Source: Actinomadura madurae (GTDB taxonomy: Bacteria; Actinomycetota; Actinomycetes; Streptosporangiales; Streptosporangiaceae). From it: 64,000 nt of DNA. Every line of letters starts with the position of its first letter. The first letter of the stretch is position 1. The translations under genes and the position numbers were made by a program. The notes under the pieces were generated by a model that made no database searches, was not told the origin of the DNA, and saw only the letters and a program-made list of their open reading frames with translations. Below, one piece after another: positions 58,502 to 64,000 of the stretch. Location of the stretch: assembly GCF_900115095.1 (NCBI RefSeq), contig NZ_FOVH01000001.1:1-64000 (forward strand). Direction: 5' to 3'.

Positions 58502-59551
58502 ATGGCTTCGCGCAGCATTCGTCTGGCCGTCATCCCGGGGGACGGGATCGGCCCCGAGGTGGTCGCCGAGGGACTGAAGGTCCTCGACGCCGTGTCCGGT
58601 GACCTGGCCTTCGAGCAGACCGCCTACGACCTGGGCGCCGCCCGCTGGCACCGGACGGGGGAGACGCTGCCCGACTCGGTCCTGGAGGAGCTGCGCGAGC
58701 AGGAGGTCATCCTGCTCGGCGCCGTCGGCGACCCCAGCGTGCCGAGCGGGACGCTGGAGCGGGGCCTGCTGCTGCGGGCCCGGTTCGAGCTCGACCACTA
58801 CGTCAACCTGCGCCCGGTGAAGCTCTTCCCGGGTGTCGCGACGCCGCTGGCCGGGGTGACGACCGACGACATCGACATGGTCGTGGTCCGGGAGGGCACC
58901 GAGGGGCCGTACACCGGCGTCGGCGGTGTGCTGCGGAAGGGCACGCCGCACGAGGTCGCCACGCAGGAGAGCGTCAACACCGCCTACGGCGTGGAGCGGG
59001 TCATCCGGTACGCGTTCGACGTCGCCGCGTCCCGGCCCCGCAAGAAGCTCACACTCGTCCACAAGGACAACGTCCTGACCTTCGCCGGTGACCTCTACCA
59101 GCGGACGCTGAAGCGGGTCGGAGCGGAGTATCCGCAGGTCACGACGGACTATGTGCATGTCGACGCGGCCACGATGTTCTTCGTCAGCCAGCCGGGGCGG
59201 TTCGACGTGATCGTTACCGACAACCTGTTCGGCGACATCATCACCGACATCGGCGCGGCGATCGCGGGCGGTATCGGGCTCGCCGCGTCCGGCAACGTCA
59301 ACCCAGACCGCACCGCGCCGTCGATGTTCGAGCCGGTGCACGGCAGCGCGCCCGACATCGCCGGGCAGGGCAAGGCCGACCCGACCGCCACGATCCTGTC
59401 CGTCGCCATGCTGCTCGACCACGTCGGCGAGGGCGAGGCCGCCCGCCGCGTCGAGCAGGCCGTCTCCGACGACCTGGCCGAGCGCGCCGCCCTCGGCGCC
59501 CGGACCACGTCCCAGATCGGCGACGCGATCGCGAAGCGAGTATCCGGCTAG
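58502..59551 (+). CDS. leuB: 3-isopropylmalate dehydrogenase
   Basis: The 349-residue enzyme oxidises and decarboxylates 3-isopropylmalate in leucine synthesis. It begins with [24 protein letters not shown]. The substrate-binding segment [20 protein letters not shown], the catalytic Tyr/Lys regions ([11 protein letters not shown] and [12 protein letters not shown]), the metal Asp motif [17 protein letters not shown] and the NAD motif [21 protein letters not shown] are present. It is the actinobacterial LeuB type. A terminator begins at its stop codon. Confidence 0.96.
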   Translation: MASRSIRLAVIPGDGIGPEVVAEGLKVLDAVSGDLAFEQTAYDLGAARWHRTGETLPDSVLEELREQEVILLGAVGDPSVPSGTLERGLLLRARFELDHYVNLRPVKLFPGVATPLAGVTTDDIDMVVVREGTEGPYTGVGGVLRKGTPHEVATQESVNTAYGVERVIRYAFDVAASRPRKKLTLVHKDNVLTFAGDLYQRTLKRVGAEYPQVTTDYVHVDAATMFFVSQPGRFDVIVTDNLFGDIITDIGAAIAGGIGLAASGNVNPDRTAPSMFEPVHGSAPDIAGQGKADPTATILSVAMLLDHVGEGEAARRVEQAVSDDLAERAALGARTTSQIGDAIAKRVSG

Positions 59552-59585
59552 GGGCACGCCGCCTCCGGCCAGACCGGGCGTGCCC
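59552..59585 (+). terminator. Terminator after leuB
   Basis: GGGCACGCC (59552-59560) and GGCGTGCCC (59577-59585) are perfect 9-bp arms 16 bases apart, directly after the leuB stop. Confidence 0.75.
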
Positions 59586-59715
59586 TCGCGGCGCGCCCGG
59601 TCATCCGTATGCGCCGCGCACGGAGGAGCAGGTCTAGACGAAGTATGACAATAGGGACTAGGAAGCCGATGCGGCGATGGGGCCGCCTGGGCGATCCGCG
59701 AGAGGACGAACCGCG

Positions 59716-60819
59716 ATGAGCGACACCCTGGAGTTCGAGATCACGCGCACCGAGCGGCCCGCGACCGCCGCCGAGCGCGCGCGGATCCTGGCCGATCCCG
59801 GCTTCGGCCGGCACTTCACCGATCACATGATCACGATCAGGTACTCGGCGGAGCGGGGCTGGCACGAGGCCAGGCTCGAACCGTACGGGCCGATCCCGAT
59901 GGACCCGGCCTCCCAGGTGTTCCACTACGCCCAGGAGCTCTTCGAGGGTCTCAAGGCCTACAAGCAGCCGGACGGCTCGATCGTCACCTTCAGGCCGTAC
60001 ATGAACGCGGCGCGGATGAACCGGTCCGCGCACCGGATGGCGATGCCGGAGATCCCCGAGCAGCTGTTCGTCGACGCGATCGAGCTCCTCGTCCGGACCG
60101 ACAAGGACTGGGTCCCCGACGCCGAGGGGCACAGCCTCTACCTGCGGCCCTTCATGTTCGCCACGACCCGGGCGCTCGGCGTCAACAGCCCGGCGAGCGA
60201 GTTCCTCTTCATGGTCATCGCGTCCCCGTCCGGCCTGTACTACCCGCGCGGCGTCAAGCCCGTCTCGGTCTGGCTGTCGCAGGACTACACGCGCGCCGCG
60301 CCCGGCGGCACCGGCGAGGCCAAGTTCGGCGGCAACTACGCCGCGTCCTTCGCCGGCCAGGCCGAGGCCGTCGCGCAGGGCTGCGACCAGGTCGTCTGGC
60401 TCGACGCGGTGGAGCACCGCTGGGTCGAGGAGGTCGGCTCGATGAACCTGATGTTCGTCTACGGGTCCGGCGCGGGGGCCCGGCTGCTCACGCCCGCGCT
60501 CACCGGCACGCTGCTCGCCGGCGTGACCCGCGACTCCATGCTCAAGCTGGCGCCCGACCTCGGCGTCCCCGCCGAGGAGGGCAAGATCAGCATTGACGAG
60601 TGGCAGGCCGGCTGCACGTCCGGCGAGATCACCGAGGTGTTCGGCTGCGGCACCGCCGCGATCATCAGCCCGGTCGGCCGGGTCCGGGGCCGGGACCGGG
60701 AGTGGACGATCGGGGACGGCGAGCCCGGCGAGGTGTCGATGCGGCTCCGCCAGGAGCTGGTCGGCATCCAGTACGGCACGCGTCCCGACCCGTACGGATG
60801 GGTCCACAAAATCGTCTGA
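59716..60819 (+). CDS. ilvE: Branched-chain amino acid aminotransferase
   Basis: The 367-residue fold-IV PLP enzyme carries out the last step of Ile, Leu and Val synthesis. K203 in GTGEAKFGGNYAASFAGQ is the PLP lysine; VFHYAQELFEGLKAYKQPDGSI and EEVGSMNLMFVYG, with ITEVFGCGTAAIISPVG near the end, are type II BCAT signatures. ATG 59716 is chosen as the usual start (MSDTLEFEITRTERP), preceded by GAGAGGACG. A 36-codon Arg-rich frame (59609-59719) overlaps the start by ATGA and might couple to it. A terminator follows. Confidence 0.96.
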   Translation: MSDTLEFEITRTERPATAAERARILADPGFGRHFTDHMITIRYSAERGWHEARLEPYGPIPMDPASQVFHYAQELFEGLKAYKQPDGSIVTFRPYMNAARMNRSAHRMAMPEIPEQLFVDAIELLVRTDKDWVPDAEGHSLYLRPFMFATTRALGVNSPASEFLFMVIASPSGLYYPRGVKPVSVWLSQDYTRAAPGGTGEAKFGGNYAASFAGQAEAVAQGCDQVVWLDAVEHRWVEEVGSMNLMFVYGSGAGARLLTPALTGTLLAGVTRDSMLKLAPDLGVPAEEGKISIDEWQAGCTSGEITEVFGCGTAAIISPVGRVRGRDREWTIGDGEPGEVSMRLRQELVGIQYGTRPDPYGWVHKIV

Positions 60820-60833
60820 CCTGGGTGTTCGCG

Positions 60834-60860
60834 GGCCCCGGCGCAGACCGCGCCGGGGCC
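60834..60860. terminator. Terminator after ilvE
   Basis: GGCCCCGGCGC and GCGCCGGGGCC are perfect 11-bp arms around AGACC, 14 bases after the ilvE stop and just before the cimA control region. Confidence 0.85.
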
Positions 60861-60865
60861 GCACC

Positions 60866-60882
60866 GTCTCAGCATCCGAGAC
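60866..60882. promoter_or_regulatory. GTCTC-N7-GAGAC operator before cimA leader
   Basis: GTCTCAGCATCCGAGAC shares arms, spacing and the inner CATC with the element before ilvBNC (44653-44669). It ends 43 bases before the cimA leader ATG. A weak GACTGT -10 box (60913-60918) without a -35 suggests the bound factor may activate here. Confidence 0.65.
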
Positions 60883-60925
60883 CGATGTCCCACGCCCGCG
60901 AACCGTGTGGCAGACTGTGCGCATC

Positions 60926-60970
60926 ATGCGCCACAGCCTCGTGATTATCGGCTGGCGCGCCGGCAGCTAA
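60926..60970 (+). CDS. cimA leader peptide
   Basis: The 14-residue peptide MRHSLVIIGWRAGS contains Leu-Val-Ile-Ile and ends inside the attenuator. Its layout (BCAA codons, then GWRAGS and a stop three bases after the protector arm) mirrors the ilvBNC leader. Isoleucine codons dominate, which fits a gene for citramalate-derived isoleucine synthesis. Confidence 0.87.
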   Translation: MRHSLVIIGWRAGS

Positions 60971-61020
60971 CGGGACATCGCCGGCGCGCAGACCTCTCAC
61001 GTCCGTGAGGGGTCTTTTTT
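60955..61020 (+). terminator. cimA transcription attenuator
   Basis: A protector hairpin with perfect arms GCGCGCCGGC (60955-60964) and GCCGGCGCGC (60980-60989) is followed directly by the terminator AGACCTCTCAC-GTCC-GTGAGGGGTCT (60990-61015) and a run of six T. Stalling at the leader Ile/Val codons should break the first hairpin. Confidence 0.88.
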
Positions 61021-61053
61021 GTGCCCTGGCTGATCCCTCTGGGGGTTCCTCAC

Positions 61054-62631
61054 ATGCAAGGCGACGCGTTCCACGTCTACGACACCACCCTGCGCGACGG
61101 GTCGCAGCAGGAGGGGCTGAACCTCTCCGTGCCCGACAAGCTCGCCATCGCGCGGCACCTGGACGACCTGGGCATCGGCTTCATCGAGGGCGGCTGGCCG
61201 GGCGCCAACCCCAAGGACACCGAGTTCTTCAGGCGGGCTCGAACAGAGCTCGACCTGAGGCACGCGCAGCTCACCGCGTTCGGCGCGACCCGCCGGGCCG
61301 GGGTGAAGGCCGCCGACGACCCCCAGGTGGCCGCCCTGCGCGACTCCGGCGCGCCCGTCGTGACCCTGGTCGCCAAGAGTCACGACAGGCACGTCGAGCT
61401 GGCCCTCCGCACGACGCTGGAGGAGAACCTCGCGATGATCCGCGACACGGTCTCCCACCTGCGTGCGGAGGGCCAACGAGTCTTCCTGGACGCCGAGCAC
61501 TTCTTCGACGGCCACAAGGCCAACCGCGCCTACGCGCTGGAGGCCGTCCGCACCGCCGCCGAGGCGGGCGCGGACGTCGTCGCGCTCTGCGACACCAACG
61601 GCGGGATGCTGCCGGACGAGCTGGCCGAGGTCGTCCACGAGGTCGTCGGGTACGGGGTCCGCGTCGGGATCCACTGCCACGACGACTCCGGCTGCGCCGT
61701 CGCGAACACGCTGGCCGCGGTGAGGGCCGGGGCCACCCACGTCCAGGGCTGCGCGAACGGGTACGGCGAGCGCAGCGGCAACGCCAACCTGTTCACGGTC
61801 GTCGGGAACCTGCAGCTCAAGCGGGGCATGAGCCTCGTGTCGGACGCGCAGCTCGGCGAGATGACCCGGATCGCGCACGCCGTCTCCGAGGTCACCAACG
61901 TCGCGCCCAGCTCGCAGCAGCCGTACGTGGGGGTGTCGGCGTTCGCGCACAAGGCGGGGCTGCACGCGTCCGCCGTCAAGGTCGACCCGGACCTGTACCA
62001 GCACATCGACCCGGCCGCCGTCGGCAACGACATGCGGATGCTGGTGTCGAGCATGGCCGGGCGGGCGTCCGTCGAGCTGAAGGGCCGCGAGCTCGGCTAC
62101 GACCTGTCCGGCGAGAAGGCCAAGGCGGTCGTCGGCAAGGTGAAGGAGCTGGAGTCCACCGGCTACACCTTCGAGGCCGCGGACGCCTCCTTCGAGCTGC
62201 TCCTGCGCGAGGAGCTGACCGGCGTCCGGCAGCGGCACTTCGAGGTCGAGTCGTGGCGGTCGATCGTGGAGCGCCGTCCCGACGGCTCCATGGTCAGCGA
62301 GGCCACCGTCAAGCTGCACGCCAAGGGCGAGCGGATCATCGCGACCGGCGAGGGCAACGGCCCCGTCAACGCGCTCGACAACGCGCTGCGGATCGCGCTC
62401 GGCCGCCTCTACCCGGAGCTGGCGCGGCTGGAGCTGGTCGACTACAAGGTCCGCATCCTGGAGGGGGCGCACGGCACCGACGCCCGGACGAGGGTGCTGG
62501 TCGAGTCCAGCGACGGCGAGCGCGAATGGGGGACGGTCGGCGTCGAGGACAACGTCATCGCCGCGTCCTGGCAGGCCCTGGAGGAGGCCGTCACCTACTG
62601 CCTGCTGCGCGCCGGATACGAGGCGGGCTGA
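61054..62631 (+). CDS. cimA: Citramalate synthase
   Basis: The 525-residue protein belongs to the CimA branch of the LeuA/HMGL family. The TIM barrel has DTTLRDGSQQEGLNLSVPDK, the metal ligands in GIHCHDDSGCAVANTL, CANGYGERSGNANLF, and SAFAHKAGLHASAV; the C-terminal regulatory domain ends with EWGTVGVEDNVIAASWQALEEAVTYCLLR. It condenses acetyl-CoA and pyruvate to citramalate, a threonine-independent source of 2-oxobutyrate for isoleucine. ATG 61054 is used; a GTG at 61021 lies right after the terminator T run and is rejected. Confidence 0.94.
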   Translation: MQGDAFHVYDTTLRDGSQQEGLNLSVPDKLAIARHLDDLGIGFIEGGWPGANPKDTEFFRRARTELDLRHAQLTAFGATRRAGVKAADDPQVAALRDSGAPVVTLVAKSHDRHVELALRTTLEENLAMIRDTVSHLRAEGQRVFLDAEHFFDGHKANRAYALEAVRTAAEAGADVVALCDTNGGMLPDELAEVVHEVVGYGVRVGIHCHDDSGCAVANTLAAVRAGATHVQGCANGYGERSGNANLFTVVGNLQLKRGMSLVSDAQLGEMTRIAHAVSEVTNVAPSSQQPYVGVSAFAHKAGLHASAVKVDPDLYQHIDPAAVGNDMRMLVSSMAGRASVELKGRELGYDLSGEKAKAVVGKVKELESTGYTFEAADASFELLLREELTGVRQRHFEVESWRSIVERRPDGSMVSEATVKLHAKGERIIATGEGNGPVNALDNALRIALGRLYPELARLELVDYKVRILEGAHGTDARTRVLVESSDGEREWGTVGVEDNVIAASWQALEEAVTYCLLRAGYEAG

Positions 62632-62689
62632 CCGGCGGGCCCGTCCCCCGCATCGGGAATCTCCCGGGGCCGCCGGGCATTATCGGGGC

Positions 62690-62971
62690 ATGAGCACCGA
62701 GATCACCGACAATGCCGGGAAGAGCCGCTACGAGATCAGGCTCGACGGGGAACTCGCCGGGTTCGCCGAGTACGAGCGGGGCGAGGGCGCCGTCGTCTTC
62801 ACCCACACCGAGGTCGACCCCGCGTTCGAGGGCAAGGGCGTGGGCGGCTCCCTGGCCCGGGGCGCGCTGGACGACGTCCGCGCGAAGGGGCTGTCGGCCG
62901 TCCCGCTGTGCCCCTTCATCAAGAAGTGGATCGGCAGGCACCCCGACTACCAGGACCTCGTCCGGTCCTGA
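62690..62971 (+). CDS. Small GNAT-like acetyltransferase (COG2388)
   Basis: The 93-residue protein is a minimal GNAT fold: EIRLDGELAGFAEYER, VFTHTEVDPAFEGKGVGGSLARGALDDVRAKG and VPLCPFIKKWIGRHPDY. The acyl-CoA loop is the EGKGVGGSL segment. Small stand-alone members (human NATD1/YjdJ type) have no defined substrate. It is convergent with the next gene, three bases apart. Confidence 0.88.
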   Translation: MSTEITDNAGKSRYEIRLDGELAGFAEYERGEGAVVFTHTEVDPAFEGKGVGGSLARGALDDVRAKGLSAVPLCPFIKKWIGRHPDYQDLVRS

Positions 62972-62974
62972 CGG

Positions 62975-64000
62975 CTACACCGCCCTGAGCCGCGACTTGC
63001 CGCCCTCCAGCATCAGCCACGCCCACGCCGAGGTCTCCTTCACCCGCACCCGGACCCGCGTGTAGCGGGCCGGGTCGACCAGGCCCGGCGCGGGCGTGAT
63101 CACCGTGTCGAACACGAAGTCGGACGCGACGAAGGCCAGGTCGGCGCCCGTCTCGGCGACCCGCCGCTTCACCGCGGGCGCGTCCACCATCCGGCGCGTG
63201 GTGATGATGGCGCCGCCGGCCACGCCCTTCGGGCCGCGCCGCACGGGACCGACGTGCAGCGCGGCCCGCAGCTGCAGCCGGGTGGCCTCGGCGGCGCGCC
63301 GGTTGTGCCGCCGCAGCGCCGCCGCCAGGTGCGCCACCATCGGGTCCACGACCGCCTCCGTCGGCGTCGTCGCCGGCACGATCACCAGCGCCCCGTCGCC
63401 GCGGTCCTCCTGGTACAGGTGCGACAGGTCGAGCGCGGACGGCCCCGAACGCCTCGCCCATCAGGTCGTACATGGCGTCCAGCACGTACCCGCGGTCGGC
63501 GTCGGTGCGCACCGGCGAGCTGAACCCGGTGATGTCGGTGATGAGGATCGAGCAGTTTCCGAGCGCTCCCTGCGGCAGCTCGGGCGGGCCGAGCCGCTCG
63601 ACCTGCCGCCGGTAGACCTGCTGTTCGAGGACGGCCCGGACCCGGGGGCTGCCGTCCAGGAAGGCCGCGAAGTCCTGCGCGCCGATCCGCAGCGCCTGGA
63701 CGTCGCTCTCCGCCGTCACGGTCGCGGACCGGTCCCGCACGGTCAGCGCCGCCCGCTCGCCGACCAGCTCCCCGGCGCCCCGGAACGCGACGATCCGCTG
63801 CTCGGCGCCCTCCCGCACCCAGACCCGCGTCCAGCCGGACAGGATCACGACGACCTCGCCCGCCCGGCCGCCCTCCCGGCACAGCACCTCCTCCTTCCGG
63901 TACACGTGCCCGCGCGCCCGCGCGATGAGGGCGTGCCGCTCGCCGGCGGTCAGCGCGTCCCAGAACGTCTCCGCGCCGTCCGGTACGACTTCCCTGGCGA
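62975..64000 (-). pseudogene. cNMP-binding/nucleotide-cyclase-like protein with apparent frameshift (5-prime end outside window)
   Basis: Upstream of the break, the minus-strand frame from the window edge encodes a Crp-type cyclic-nucleotide-binding domain: FWDALTAGERHALIARARGHVYRKEEVLCREGG, SGWTRVWVREGAEQRIVAFRGAGELVGERAAL. It continues into a class III cyclase-like start (GNCSILITDITGFS...YDLMGEAFG). The rest, YQEDRGDGALVIVPATTPTEAVVDPMVAHLAAALRRH to the TAG at 62975, is in another frame. Removing one C near 63434-63440 joins them without loss. It is either a recent mutation or a sequencing error. The metal Asp (TDITGFS) is present, so the intact protein may have been a real cyclase or a degenerate sensor. 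Confidence 0.75.

Noticed and set aside
61021..61053. GTG at 61021 as the cimA start
   Set aside because: It directly follows the attenuator T run with no ribosome site; ATG 61054 matches the family start.

Overview
The window is a high-GC actinobacterial chromosome segment. GC-ending codons dominate, GTG and TTG starts are common, many genes have a TANNNT-like -10 box only a few bases before the start codon (leaderless style), and the gene content is typically actinomycetal (GlgE/GlgP, F420-type LLM oxidoreductase, acyl-ACP desaturase, PknB-like kinases, WhiB-era housekeeping order). A Streptosporangiales/Thermomonosporaceae-like genome such as Actinomadura is my best guess, from impression only. 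No rRNA, tRNA, CRISPR array or transposase was recognised.

Left part (1-23 kb): divergent glgE (cut by the window edge) and glgP of the alpha-glucan pathway; a small XRE regulator/membrane protein pair divergent from an orphan sensor kinase; a SWIM-SNF2 helicase pair; an enoyl-CoA hydratase; an HxlR regulator divergent from a dinucleotide-binding oxidoreductase; an SDR; an acyl-ACP desaturase; then three tandem Ser/Thr-kinase-fold genes, the third of which is a clear pseudokinase. The electron-transfer flavoprotein genes etfBA follow, facing a fourth kinase with an RsiV-like outer domain, and a TetR-MFS pair.

Right part (23.5-63 kb) is a long, mostly plus-strand housekeeping block: iscS, mnmA, an LLM enzyme, a MetE-like core protein, ligA, a GGDEF-EAL protein, gatC-gatA, [ATPase + TOPRIM-like pair], gatB, an LppZ-like sugar dehydrogenase (minus), a second GGDEF-EAL protein, ilvB-ilvN-ilvC, serA, leuB, ilvE and cimA. 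From memory this order resembles the fixA-to-leuB region of Mycobacterium tuberculosis (Rv3029c-Rv2995c) and the SCO5480s-5530s of Streptomyces coelicolor. Accessory genes interrupt it: the ATPase/TOPRIM cassette between gatA and gatB (coupled by 4-nt overlaps on its downstream side), a PadR-ABC transporter operon, a DUF2079 membrane protein, a thymidylate-synthase-like protein lacking the catalytic cysteine, and fhuF.

Regulation is unusually readable. ilvBNC and cimA each have a leader peptide rich in Ile/Leu/Val codons, a long protector hairpin overlapping the leader stop, and a terminator with a U tract, and both carry the same GTCTC-N7-GAGAC palindrome upstream. etfBA has a TACT-N4-AGTA operator inside its promoter spacer; the PadR operon has three near-identical operator copies. 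Two intergenic regions (27.9 kb and 57.4 kb) share a degenerate dispersed repeat, and a G/C-tract palindrome lies inside the gatA reading frame. The best candidate for an undescribed system is the ATPase/TOPRIM pair embedded in the essential gatCAB operon.
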